Source of the DNA: Archaeoglobaceae archaeon
GTDB lineage: Archaea; Halobacteriota; Archaeoglobi; Archaeoglobales; Archaeoglobaceae
DNA length: 64,000 bases
Assembly (NCBI GenBank): GCA_027064525.1
Contig: JAMOPJ010000004.1
Coordinates: 1 to 64,000, forward strand
Direction of reading: 5' to 3'
Within the stretch, counting starts at the first letter, position 1, and every line of letters begins with the position of its first letter. A program made the translations under genes and the position numbers. A model generated the notes under the pieces. It saw only the letters and a program-made list of their open reading frames with translations. It made no database searches and was not told the DNA's origin. Of this stretch, positions 34,038-42,373 are shown piece by piece.

Positions 34038-34376
34038 TTAATTTTTAACAACCTTAAAAGTTCTAATAAATCTCTTATAAATTTCCCACTGTTCTCTACT
34101 CAGAACGTGAAACTCAAACGGAGCATCGATAAACATCTTCGTGAGTTCTCCGAAGATCTCAAGTTTCTTGTCCCTATCCTCGAACTCATCCGAAACTATT
34201 GCAATATCAACGTCTGAAAGACCTATGGAAAATTCATCACTTAAAATTGAACCGTAAACGTAGATTTCGAAGTTTTCGACTTTACTCTTCAAAAACTTTC
34301 CAATTTCTAACAGATATTTATCGAGATTTTTTACATACTTCTTCCTTCTCTCATAGGTATCCTTCAGAAGCCCCAT
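34038..34376 (-). CDS. MNT-type minimal nucleotidyltransferase (antitoxin-like)
   Basis: A 112-residue protein with the pol-beta fold motif YGSILSDEFSIGLSDVDIAIV, giving G-S and D-x-D metal ligands. Such minimal nucleotidyltransferases pair with HEPN proteins; the studied pairs act as toxin-antitoxin systems in which the MNT protein adenylylates and silences the HEPN RNase. It overlaps the HEPN gene upstream by 13 bases, so production is coupled. No further catalytic domain is present. Confidence 0.87.
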   Translation of the reverse strand: MGLLKDTYERRKKYVKNLDKYLLEIGKFLKSKVENFEIYVYGSILSDEFSIGLSDVDIAIVSDEFEDRDKKLEIFGELTKMFIDAPFEFHVLSREQWEIYKRFIRTFKVVKN

Positions 34377-34762
34377 AGCAATCTCCTCAACTTTTCAAAC
34401 ATTTTCAAAGCTTCTTCCACCTCATCTCTTCTGAACTCCTCGGGGAAATACCTCGATGATATATACGCAAATTCGAGGTTTCTCAAAGTCGTCCAGTTTT
34501 CTTCCAGAAATGTGTTCAATTCATCGCTCTTAAAAATTTCTGCCAAATCTCTAATGAGTTTTCTTAGGCTGTGGGTTTTCTCGAAGAAACCCGTAAGATC
34601 GAGCAACTTCGCCTTCAGTATCAATTGGCAGGCTTGCTCGATATGAAACATGGCCAAATCGTAATCTCCTCTTTTCGTATCTTCGATTGCATCCTTCACG
34701 AAACCTTCAGCCCTTCTCAGGAGAAATGCTACCTCTCTTTTCATCTCCTTAAGTCGCCTCAA
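34364..34762 (-). CDS. HEPN-domain protein (toxin-like partner)
   Basis: A 132-residue helical protein of the HEPN family. AEGFVKDAIEDTKRGDYDLAMFHIEQACQLILKAKLL is the conserved first half, TSLRKLIRDL-like and YISSRYFPEEF the second. Many HEPN proteins are RNases with R-x4-6-H; that motif is not clearly visible here, so it may be a non-nuclease or divergent form. It precedes and overlaps the MNT gene. Confidence 0.85.
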   Translation of the reverse strand: MRRLKEMKREVAFLLRRAEGFVKDAIEDTKRGDYDLAMFHIEQACQLILKAKLLDLTGFFEKTHSLRKLIRDLAEIFKSDELNTFLEENWTTLRNLEFAYISSRYFPEEFRRDEVEEALKMFEKLRRLLWGF

Positions 34763-34782
34763 ACGTATATGAACGTTTTGGG

Positions 34783-35295
34783 CTACCTTTCAGTGATTAC
34801 TCTTTTTCCCCTCTCGCAGGGAATCACCCTTATCTTTGCATTCGGAAACTCCAGCCTGAACACCAATCCGTCCAGAACCCTATCCAAAAATACCGCCAAA
34901 GCTGCAACTTCGCTGTGCGGCTGATTACCTATGGCTATGTTCAAGTCGCTGAGATCGTAAACCTCCTTTGGCACCTTCTCGGCTCCGACAATTACAAGCA
35001 CCTTATTAGCTTTTCTAATTTCTTCTATTTTCTCTGGCAGAGGAATACCATACATCGTCAGATGAACTTTTAAGCCGTCAAACTCCTTCAACAACTTCTT
35101 CCAGCTGACATGTTCTATGAAAAAGTCTCCACCCCATCTCTCAACGACATCCTTAACGCTGTTGAAAACGGATTCATCGTAGGTGTCAAAGTATATTCCC
35201 CTAGCTCCGAAGGCTCTTGCAGTTAAAGCGACGTGAGTAGATATTCTCTTATCCCTCTCGGGGCGGTGTCCGAGCCTTAAGACGTAAACTTCCAT
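34783..35295 (-). CDS. trm56: tRNA (cytidine(56)-2'-O)-methyltransferase
   Basis: About 170 residues of the archaea-specific aTrm56 SPOUT enzyme, which methylates C56 of the T-loop of tRNA using S-adenosylmethionine. Signature segments are [80 protein letters not shown]. The last is the trefoil-knot SAM site. ATG at 35295 is chosen because GAGTGAT lies four bases ahead; GTG/ATG at 35304/35301 are alternatives. It lies 20 bases upstream of the HEPN gene on the same strand. Confidence 0.92.
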   Translation of the reverse strand: MEVYVLRLGHRPERDKRISTHVALTARAFGARGIYFDTYDESVFNSVKDVVERWGGDFFIEHVSWKKLLKEFDGLKVHLTMYGIPLPEKIEEIRKANKVLVIVGAEKVPKEVYDLSDLNIAIGNQPHSEVAALAVFLDRVLDGLVFRLEFPNAKIRVIPCERGKRVITER

Positions 35296-35392
35296 ATACA
35301 TCACTCTCGCGAGCTGTTCAAATTTTTATTCTCTCAGAAATCTATATTAATCCAGCATGCTAAATTGAGCAAGCTCTTTTGAGGTGATGATT

Positions 35393-36655
35393 ATGAAGGC
35401 TGTAGTTCTGGCGGCTGGTTTAGGGACAAGGCTAAAGGCTAAGATTCCCAAACCGTTGGTTAAGGTAGCTGGTAGGGAAATTCTTTACAGAAGTCTCAAA
35501 GTTCTCTCTGAGCTTGGGGTTGAGGAGTTCATAGTCGTGGTTGGCAAAAAAGGGGAACTAATAGAGGAATTCCTTAAAAGGCATGGGTTCAAGTATAGAA
35601 TCGTCAGAAACAACTATCCTGAAAGAGGAAACGGTTATTCATTCTATCTCGCCAAGGATTACGTCGATGATAAATTCGTCCTCATAATGGGTGATCATGT
35701 TTACGAAAGGGAGTTCATAGAGAAAGCAATTAAAGGGGAGGGGCTAATAGGAGATCGAATCGCTAAATTCGTTGATATTGCCGAGGCTACGAAAGTTATC
35801 TGCAAGAACGGAAGGGTGGAAAGGGTGAGCAAGAATCTTGAGAGGTTCGACTACATCGATACTGGCTTCTTTGTTCTCACGCCGGATGTCTTCAAGCATG
35901 CGGAAGAATTGGTTAAATCCAAGCATGAAGTCTCTCTTTCCGAAATTATAGAGAGGGCTAAGGTTCCTGTTACCGAAGTTTCTGGCTACTTCTGGATGGA
36001 TGTCGATACTCCAGAAGAACTAAAGAAGGCAAACAGACTTATCGTTAGAATGAGCGTTAAAGGGACTGGAGATGGATTTATTTCGAGACATTTGAATAGA
36101 AAAATTTCGCTGCGACTTTCTGAAATCTTGGTGAATCGTATTACTCCGAATCAGGCTACCGTTATGAGCTTCCTTATTGGAGTTTTATCAGCTTTTATAG
36201 CATTTTTCAGCGTTCCGTTGGCTGGGATAGTTTACCAGATAAGCTCGATTCTTGATGGTATTGATGGCGAAATTGCAAGAGCAGCTATGAGAACAAGCAG
36301 ATTCGGTGGCTGGTTTGATTCTGTTTTGGATCGATACGTAGATTTTCTATTCTTGCTGTGCTTGGCGATCGTGAGTAATTTAAGTTTGATCGGTTGGATA
36401 GTGGCGTGTTTGGCTATGTTTGGTTCGTTTATGGTAAGCTACAGCACCGAAAGATACAAAGGAGCATTCTTCAGCGACTTCTATAAAGATTTCAAGTTTA
36501 ACTTCCCGGGAAAGAGAGACGAGAGGATTTTCATCACCATGATATTTTGTCTGTTTGGCTGGATATTCCAGCTGTTTGTTCTGCTTGCGGTTCTAACGAA
36601 TCTGAGAGTTTTGGCAACCATCTACGTTGTAGCAAAGCACAAGCTTGGACAATGA
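35393..36655 (+). CDS. Bifunctional inositol-1-phosphate cytidylyltransferase / DIPP synthase
   Basis: About 420 residues. The first 230 form a nucleotidyltransferase (VVLAAGLGTRLKAKIPKPLV, then GDHVYE and YFWMDVDTPEEL). The second half is a CDP-alcohol phosphatidyltransferase with several membrane helices and the full motif DGIDGEIARAAM, then GGWFDSVLDRYVD. This fusion, known from Archaeoglobus and bacterial hyperthermophiles, makes CDP-inositol from CTP and inositol-1-phosphate and joins it to another inositol-1-phosphate. The product is the precursor of di-myo-inositol phosphate, a heat-stress solute. GAGGTGAT precedes ATG 35393. It is a strong hint of a hyperthermophile. Confidence 0.9.
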   Translation: MKAVVLAAGLGTRLKAKIPKPLVKVAGREILYRSLKVLSELGVEEFIVVVGKKGELIEEFLKRHGFKYRIVRNNYPERGNGYSFYLAKDYVDDKFVLIMGDHVYEREFIEKAIKGEGLIGDRIAKFVDIAEATKVICKNGRVERVSKNLERFDYIDTGFFVLTPDVFKHAEELVKSKHEVSLSEIIERAKVPVTEVSGYFWMDVDTPEELKKANRLIVRMSVKGTGDGFISRHLNRKISLRLSEILVNRITPNQATVMSFLIGVLSAFIAFFSVPLAGIVYQISSILDGIDGEIARAAMRTSRFGGWFDSVLDRYVDFLFLLCLAIVSNLSLIGWIVACLAMFGSFMVSYSTERYKGAFFSDFYKDFKFNFPGKRDERIFITMIFCLFGWIFQLFVLLAVLTNLRVLATIYVVAKHKLGQ

Positions 36656-36726
36656 TTAAACTATTTCTATTATTAAATTTTTATAATATAATCGTTACAG
36701 TAGCCATCAACGATAAATAGCATGCG

Positions 36727-37758
36727 TTGAAATTCAGATTGATGCGTAAATTTAAGAGAATCGAAGCCGGAAGTTACTACAGCTATTTAAGCGAGGGATG
36801 TAGGCTTTGCAGAAGAGGAGCTAAGCTCGTTTTATTTGTCACCGGCTTATGTCCTCACAAATGCTACTACTGCCCGATTTCCGAGGAGAAACGCGGTAAA
36901 GATGTCGTATTTGCAAATGAGCGTGAAGTTAAGTCGATCGAAGATGTTAAAGCTGAAATAGAGCTGATGGATGCTTTGGGAGCTGCGATAACCGGAGGGG
37001 AACCCTTAGTCAAATTGGAAAGAGTTATTGAATTTCTTAAGCTGTTTAAGGAGCTCGATTTGCATACTCATCTCTACACGAGCATTCCAGCCGATAAATC
37101 CGTTCTGGAGAAACTTGCCAAAGCTGGATTAAATGAAATCAGATTTCATCCAATCGATCTCAAAAACGTTAAATCTTTCGAAGAATCGGTCAAGGCTTCC
37201 AAATCCTTAGGCTTGGAGGTAGGAATTGAAATTCCAGCCTTAAGGTTCAGCAGAGAACTGGCAGAGTTCGTAAACAGGCACGATATCTTTTTGAACGTTA
37301 ACGAGCTTGAATTTTCATCGACGAACTACGATGAGCTTACTAAGCGGGGCTACGAGCCGAATGAGCACTACGGTGCCAAGGGAAGCAATGAGATAGCAAG
37401 ACAGTATGCTGAAATCGTTGAAAAGTTCCACTACTGCACCGCAAGATTCAAGGATAAAGCTCAGATGCGGAGAAGATTCATTAGAATGGCCATGAATCAT
37501 CCAGAATTCTATGAAATTACAAGGGAAGGAACGCTTATATGTGGATTTATAGAAGGTGATAAAGAAAAAATTGAAAAAGCGAAACAACTTCTAATATCAA
37601 AGGGTCAAGATTTTGTTGAGGTTGAAGGTGGAATAGAAACGTCCGCAGAGTTCGTTGAGAAGTGGGGTCAAACTTTAAAAGCCGAAGGCCTAAAAGTGAG
37701 TATTATAGAAAGATATCCGACTTCAAAGAGAATAATCGTTGAAGTCATTCCACTGTGA
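36727..37758 (+). CDS. Radical SAM protein of unknown substrate
   Basis: A 343-residue protein. CPHKCYYC supplies the C-x3-C-x2-C [4Fe-4S] ligands at about 42, 46 and 49. An extra C-x2-C (GCRLC) precedes it, and TGGEPLV is the SAM-binding loop. The barrel follows with IRFHPIDLKN and GIEIPAL. The C-terminal 80 residues are an added domain. TTG 36727 is the first start; ATG 36742 (MRKFKRIEAG) is an alternative. It is ten bases from the DUF2551 gene, so both are probably co-transcribed with uppS. I do not recognise the substrate class. Confidence 0.82.
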   Translation: MKFRLMRKFKRIEAGSYYSYLSEGCRLCRRGAKLVLFVTGLCPHKCYYCPISEEKRGKDVVFANEREVKSIEDVKAEIELMDALGAAITGGEPLVKLERVIEFLKLFKELDLHTHLYTSIPADKSVLEKLAKAGLNEIRFHPIDLKNVKSFEESVKASKSLGLEVGIEIPALRFSRELAEFVNRHDIFLNVNELEFSSTNYDELTKRGYEPNEHYGAKGSNEIARQYAEIVEKFHYCTARFKDKAQMRRRFIRMAMNHPEFYEITREGTLICGFIEGDKEKIEKAKQLLISKGQDFVEVEGGIETSAEFVEKWGQTLKAEGLKVSIIERYPTSKRIIVEVIPL

Positions 37759-37767
37759 GGTGTTCAT

Positions 37768-38073
37768 GTGAAAAGGGAAGAAATCGAGGCTAGACTAAGA
37801 AAATATTTGGAAAGGGATAGGAAGGGAGTTAGGAAAGAGTTACTCAAGTTGCTCTTGGATGGAAAGAAATACACGACCACCGAGATCTACGAAAGGCTCA
37901 AAGAGAAAGGGTTTGATTTAAATGCAAGAGGAGTTTCCGCAATGGTTGGATTGATGAGTGCTCGCTTGGGAATTCTAAAAATGGAGCTTGGAGAGAAGAA
38001 CAGATATTTCTTGAAGCCTGAATATGTAGACCTAGTAAAATCAATTCTTGAGGAATTTGATCGTATATGTTGA
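37768..38073 (+). CDS. DUF2551 archaeal protein, winged-helix-like
   Basis: A 101-residue protein matching my memory of the archaea-only DUF2551 family: IEARLRKYLERDRKGVRKELLKLLLDG, YTTTEIYERLKEKGFDLNARGVSAMVGLMSARLGIL. The helix-turn-helix arrangement with a short wing (KNRYFLKPEY) suggests DNA binding. It overlaps the start of uppS by 7 bases. A regulatory role is inferred; no target is visible. Confidence 0.78.
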   Translation: MKREEIEARLRKYLERDRKGVRKELLKLLLDGKKYTTTEIYERLKEKGFDLNARGVSAMVGLMSARLGILKMELGEKNRYFLKPEYVDLVKSILEEFDRIC

Positions 38074-38840
38074 GTAAAATTATTTATAAAATTTACGAAA
38101 TTAAACTTTTGAAGGAAGTTAAGGCTAAACCCATTCCAAATCACATAGCTATCATAATGGATGGGAATCGAAGGTTCGCAAGAAAGAGAGGTTTACCACC
38201 CTATTTTGGGCACATGTTTGGCACTAAGAAGGCAGAACAGGTTTTGGAGTGGTGCTTGGAGTTGGGAGTAAAAAATCTAACAACTTACGCGTTCTCGACG
38301 GAGAATTTTAAGAGAAGTGATGATGAAAAAAGACATCTCTTCAGCTTGATTGAAGATAGGCTCAGAAAGCTTGCAAGAGATAAGAGAATTCACAAGAACC
38401 GTGTTAGAGTTAGGATTGTTGGAAAGAGGGAACTTCTTCCAGAGAATGTGCTGAATGCTATTGAGGAGGTTGAAGATGCGACTAAGCATTACAACAACTA
38501 CCGATTGAACATAGCGATAGCATATGGCGGAAGGCAGGAGCTGATTGATGCAATAAAGGAAATCTTACGGAAGATTAAGCGTGGAATTTTGAAGATCGAA
38601 GATATAACACACAAAACCATCGAAGAGCATCTCTACTCGCCAGATGGCGACTACGCAAGCGTGGATCTACTCATAAGGACTGGAGGTGAGCAGAGGCTTT
38701 CGAACTTCCTGCCTTGGCAATCCGCAAACTGTATAGCTTACTTCTGCGATGTCTATTGGCCGGAGTTTCGTAAGATCGATCTTCTGAGGGCAATAAGGAC
38801 TTGGCAGGTTAGAAGATTTGGGGGTCAAAAATATAAATAG
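38067..38840 (+). CDS. uppS: Cis-prenyl diphosphate synthase (undecaprenyl-type)
   Basis: A 257-residue cis-prenyltransferase. Region I is IIMDGNRRFARKRGLPPYFGH with the catalytic Asp and pyrophosphate-binding Arg residues; YAFSTENFKRS is region III, NIAIAYGGRQEL region IV, and DLLIRTGGEQRLSNFLPWQSA region V. It adds isopentenyl units in cis to make the long polyprenyl chain that becomes dolichyl phosphate, the lipid carrier needed by the AglH-like enzyme and by the flippases in the left island. Soluble, at the membrane face. Confidence 0.93.
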   Translation: MLSKIIYKIYEIKLLKEVKAKPIPNHIAIIMDGNRRFARKRGLPPYFGHMFGTKKAEQVLEWCLELGVKNLTTYAFSTENFKRSDDEKRHLFSLIEDRLRKLARDKRIHKNRVRVRIVGKRELLPENVLNAIEEVEDATKHYNNYRLNIAIAYGGRQELIDAIKEILRKIKRGILKIEDITHKTIEEHLYSPDGDYASVDLLIRTGGEQRLSNFLPWQSANCIAYFCDVYWPEFRKIDLLRAIRTWQVRRFGGQKYK

Positions 38841-38861
38841 CGAACCGAAAAGGTTGATTCT

Positions 38862-40076
38862 ATGACGTCAAAGGTGATGTATGAGTTCAAAAGGAAGCTT
38901 GAGGAGTTGGAGAAATATAAAGGTAGAGGAACCGAACTCATCACGCTTTACATTCCTCCCGGAAAGAACATCGCAGATGTTGCAAATCAGCTTAGGAGTG
39001 AGCTTAGTCAGGCCGAAAACATAAAATCGAAGCAGACTCGAACTCACGTCATAGCCGGCTTAGAGGCAATTCTGCAGAGATTGAAGATGTTCAAAAAACC
39101 TCCAGAGCACGGAATGGTGATAGTAAGCGGTGTTGTGGAGATAAACGGTAAGGAGAAGCACATTACGGAGATAATCATACCGCCAGAACCTGTTCCTCTC
39201 TACAAATACCACTGCGACTCAAAGTTCTACCTCGATCCACTGAAGGAGATGCTCAAGGATAAGAAGCTCTACGGGCTCATCGTTCTTGACAGAAGAGAGG
39301 CAACCATAGGACTGCTTAGGGGAAAAAGGGTGGAGGTTTTAGCCTATACAACATCTATGGTTCCCGGAAAGCACAGGCAGGGAGGCCAGAGTAGTGTCAG
39401 ATTTGAAAGGCTTAGACAGATAGCCATCCACGAGTTCTACAAGAAAGTCGGAGAGAAGGCCAGCGAGGCTTTTCTACAGTATAAGGATGAACTGCTAGGC
39501 ATCCTTATTGGAGGACCCTCTCCTACGAAGGAGGAGTTCTACAAAGGGGAGTATCTGCACCACGAACTACAGAAGAAGGTCATAGGGCTTTTCGACGTTG
39601 GCTACACCGATGAGAGCGGTCTTTACGAATTGGTAGAGAAAGCTGAAGACGCCTTGCAAGAGCTCGATCTCATCAGAGAAAAGAAGTTGATGAATAAATT
39701 CCTTAAGGAAGTAGTAAAGGACGGGTTAGCCGCTTACGGCGAAGAGGAGGTAAGAAGGTATCTTACGCTTGGAGCAGTGGATACCCTTTTGCTGAGTGAG
39801 GATCTAAGGCTTGAGCGAGTTCGCTACAGATGTCCATCGTGTGGGAAGGAGAAGGAAATCACTCTTAAGGATGAGGCTAAGAGGAAGGTAGTCTGTGAGG
39901 ACTGCGGTGTTGAGATGGAAGAAATTGAAAGGAAGGATGTTGTTCTTGAACTCTCCGAGCTTGCAGAGCAAAGCGGAGCGAAGGTGGAGATTCTCTCAAC
40001 TGAATCTGAAGAGGGAGCGATGCTCTTCAACGCATTCGGAGGGATTGCGGCTATTCTGAGGTTCAGACCTCAATGA
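38862..40076 (+). CDS. prf1: Peptide chain release factor aRF1
   Basis: A 404-residue eRF1/aRF1 protein that recognises stop codons and frees the peptide. The N-domain has NIKSKQTRTHVIAGLEAIL, like the NIKS stop-codon contact of eRF1. The middle domain has GKHRQGGQSSVRFERL, whose GGQ triggers hydrolysis. The C-domain has the CPSCGKEKEITLKDE and CEDCGVEMEEI zinc-like cysteines and the GAKVEILSTESEEGAML end. The ATG of the DUF123 gene overlaps its TGA. Confidence 0.97.
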   Translation: MTSKVMYEFKRKLEELEKYKGRGTELITLYIPPGKNIADVANQLRSELSQAENIKSKQTRTHVIAGLEAILQRLKMFKKPPEHGMVIVSGVVEINGKEKHITEIIIPPEPVPLYKYHCDSKFYLDPLKEMLKDKKLYGLIVLDRREATIGLLRGKRVEVLAYTTSMVPGKHRQGGQSSVRFERLRQIAIHEFYKKVGEKASEAFLQYKDELLGILIGGPSPTKEEFYKGEYLHHELQKKVIGLFDVGYTDESGLYELVEKAEDALQELDLIREKKLMNKFLKEVVKDGLAAYGEEEVRRYLTLGAVDTLLLSEDLRLERVRYRCPSCGKEKEITLKDEAKRKVVCEDCGVEMEEIERKDVVLELSELAEQSGAKVEILSTESEEGAMLFNAFGGIAAILRFRPQ

Positions 40077-40417
40077 GAGGATGCTATCTCCTCTTTCTAA
40101 AACTTGAAAAGGATAAGGTCATTAAGGTTGGAAGCTTGGGTGAAATTGAATTCAAAGCCGGTTTTTACGTTTACGTTGGAAGCGGGATGAACAACGTTCT
40201 CAAGAGGGTAGAGAGACACTTCAGAAAGGATAAGAGGTTGCGGTGGCACATAGACTATCTGACCGTTCAAGCGGACGAAATGTATGCATTGATAATCCCG
40301 AGCGATGTTAAGATCGAGTGCGAGCTGGCTAAGTTCTTTGCCGTTCACTTTGATGGAATAAAGGGTTTTGGCTGCTCGGATTGTGATTGCGAGAGTCATC
40401 TGTTCTATTTGGATTAA
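40073..40417 (+). CDS. DUF123 (GIY-YIG-like) protein
   Basis: A 114-residue protein of the DUF123 family, related to GIY-YIG nucleases and in some archaea fused to endonuclease III. Seen: MRGCYLLFLKLEKD, the GSLGEIEFKAGFYVYVGSGMNNVLKRVERHFR core, RWHIDYLTV, and GFGCSDCDCESHLFYL with clustered cysteines. ATGA overlap with prf1 shows coupling. A role in DNA repair is a guess. Confidence 0.85.
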   Translation: MRGCYLLFLKLEKDKVIKVGSLGEIEFKAGFYVYVGSGMNNVLKRVERHFRKDKRLRWHIDYLTVQADEMYALIIPSDVKIECELAKFFAVHFDGIKGFGCSDCDCESHLFYLD

Positions 40418-40455
40418 ACGATAACGTTTTATTACTTGTCGACTTTCGCTGTTCG

Positions 40456-41895
40456 ATGTTATCTCCGTTTGAGGTCAACCTGTTAAGATCACTTGAAATC
40501 GGAAAGCTATACTCAATCGATGAGGCTTCGAAGGTCGCTAAGATAAGCAAGGATGCCGTTTTAAAAGCCGCCTATCTTTTACAGGAGAAGGGATACGCCG
40601 AAGTCAAAGAGGAGATCAAGAAGAGCTATAGACTCACGGAGGAGGGCAAAGAATATCTCAAGGAGGGACTGCCGGAGGAGAGGCTGTTCAAAATTCTGAA
40701 AGAGAGAAGGAAGATCGAGTTGTCGGAACTTGAGAAAGAATTTGGAAAGACTCTGCTCGGTATTGCATTGGGATGGCTGAAGAGAAAGAAGGCTGTCGAA
40801 ATAGAAAACGGGAAGCTCGTTCTCGTCAGAGATGACGTCAAATTCGAGGAGAAGGAAGCGCTAAAGCTCATAGCGGAAGGTAAATGGAAAGATGTTCCAA
40901 GAGATGTTCTAAGAACTTTGCTCAAGAGGAAGCTGATCGAAGAGGATGAAGAGAAGGAGATATTCGTCAAAATTCTACAGAAGCCGGAGGTTGAGCTCAA
41001 AGAGTTCATCACAGATCTAACACCGGAACTCATAATTTCGGGCAAATGGAGGGAGAGGGAGTTTCTTAAATACGATATCAGAATTCCGGCCAAGGAGATA
41101 TTCGTCGGCAAGACTCATCCCTACGAGAGGATAATAAGGGAATGCAGAAAGATTTTCTTGGAGATGGGATTCACTGAGATTAAGGGACACTACGTCCAAC
41201 CATCTTTCTGGAACTTCGATGCACTCTTCCAGCCTCAAGATCATCCGGCTAGAGACATGCAGGATACGTTTTATCTGAATAGGTATGTGGATGTTCCCGA
41301 AGACTTGGCCGAGAAGGTTAAGCAGACGCACGAGAACGGATGGAAGACCGGATCAACGGGCTGGGGAGGAAAATGGGACGTAAACAAAGCGAGACAACTC
41401 GTGCTGAGAACTCACACCACCGCAATAACTATCCACTACTTGGCAAAGCATCCAGAACCACCCGTCAAGGCATTCTGCATCGATAGGGTTTACAGGAGGG
41501 AAGCCATAGACCCGACGCATCTGCCGGAATTCGACCAGCTTGAGGGAGTAGTTTTGGATGAAAATGTGGGCTTCAAAGACCTCTTGGGCTTGCTTAGAGA
41601 ATTCTTCTTAAAGATGGGGTTTGAAGATGTTAGGTTTAGGCCCGGTTATTTCCCCTACACAGAACCGAGCGTTGAGCCTGAGGTTTACGTTGAAGGCTTA
41701 GGATGGGTTGAACTTGGGGGGGCTGGGATCTTCAGGAAGGAGGTTACGGAGCCTTTAGGAATAAAAGGAAGAGTTTTGGCTTGGGGTTTAGGAATCGGAA
41801 GGTTAGCGATGCTTCGCTTAGGTATGAAAGATTTAAGGAAGCTCTATCAGCCCGACTTGGGCTGGCTGAGAGATTGTCCAGCTATCCGGCGATAG
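40456..41895 (+). CDS. pheS: Phenylalanyl-tRNA synthetase alpha chain
   Basis: About 479 residues of the archaeal-eukaryal PheRS alpha type. The first 200 are winged-helix domains (MLSPFEVNLLRSLEIGKLYSIDEASKVA, AYLLQEKGYAEV) that touch tRNA. The class II core follows: FWNFDALFQPQDHPARDMQDTF (motif 1-2 area), RTHTTAITIHYLAKHP, IDRVYRREAIDPTHLPEFDQLEG, and GAGIFRKEVTEPLGI with GLGIGRLAMLRLGM (motif 3). It charges tRNA-Phe as a tetramer with PheT. ATG 40456 gives the normal start. It is separated from pheT by one gene on the other strand. Confidence 0.95.
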   Translation: MLSPFEVNLLRSLEIGKLYSIDEASKVAKISKDAVLKAAYLLQEKGYAEVKEEIKKSYRLTEEGKEYLKEGLPEERLFKILKERRKIELSELEKEFGKTLLGIALGWLKRKKAVEIENGKLVLVRDDVKFEEKEALKLIAEGKWKDVPRDVLRTLLKRKLIEEDEEKEIFVKILQKPEVELKEFITDLTPELIISGKWREREFLKYDIRIPAKEIFVGKTHPYERIIRECRKIFLEMGFTEIKGHYVQPSFWNFDALFQPQDHPARDMQDTFYLNRYVDVPEDLAEKVKQTHENGWKTGSTGWGGKWDVNKARQLVLRTHTTAITIHYLAKHPEPPVKAFCIDRVYRREAIDPTHLPEFDQLEGVVLDENVGFKDLLGLLREFFLKMGFEDVRFRPGYFPYTEPSVEPEVYVEGLGWVELGGAGIFRKEVTEPLGIKGRVLAWGLGIGRLAMLRLGMKDLRKLYQPDLGWLRDCPAIRR

Positions 41896-42321
41896 TTAAA
41901 TCGATTTTATTCTTTTATAAGTTGTTATGCATATCAAACCGACGATCTCACCAGCCTGAACGGATCTATTCGTGAGAAGTGTTCGGATAAAATCGTAAAT
42001 CGTATGGTGGATGGTGGGCGGAAATCCCAAGAAAGGAAATAGCAAAATTTTCGGCTCTTCCCAAATTCTATCCAGAATTAGGTGCATCGCACATCCGAAT
42101 CCGATCTCTCTGCTTAGCAACGCTGTCGCAATCGTGAAGAGGAAGGAGTGAGCGATGAATCTGCCCGAGCCTATTCCAACGAGCGTCAGAGGTTTGTCCA
42201 CCAAGTCAGGCAACATCGATCCCAAGGCAACCAATCTGAGATCTCTGAGCTTTAACCGCCTTTGGAGTAATCTACCGAAGAGTAGAGCGATTCTTATGTG
42301 GGCAAGAGGATACATGGCCAA
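41896..42321 (-). CDS. YdjM-like membrane-bound metal-dependent hydrolase
   Basis: A 141-residue protein resembling the LexA-regulated YdjM/PF04307 membrane hydrolases. PLAHIRIALLFG, LGSMLPDLVDKPL, GRFIAHSFLFTIATALL and CAMHLILDRIW carry the H..D-x3-D..H-S..H-x3-D metal ligands, with two or three hydrophobic helices. Its stop codon touches the pheS stop (convergent). Substrate unknown. An insert on the minus strand between pheS and pheT is unusual but fits short archaeal operons. Confidence 0.75.
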   Translation of the reverse strand: MAMYPLAHIRIALLFGRLLQRRLKLRDLRLVALGSMLPDLVDKPLTLVGIGSGRFIAHSFLFTIATALLSREIGFGCAMHLILDRIWEEPKILLFPFLGFPPTIHHTIYDFIRTLLTNRSVQAGEIVGLICITTYKRIKSI

Positions 42322-42373
42322 ACTTCGGACTTAGAAGTAAAAACTTTTATTCTCCAAGCTTGAAAGGAGTGCG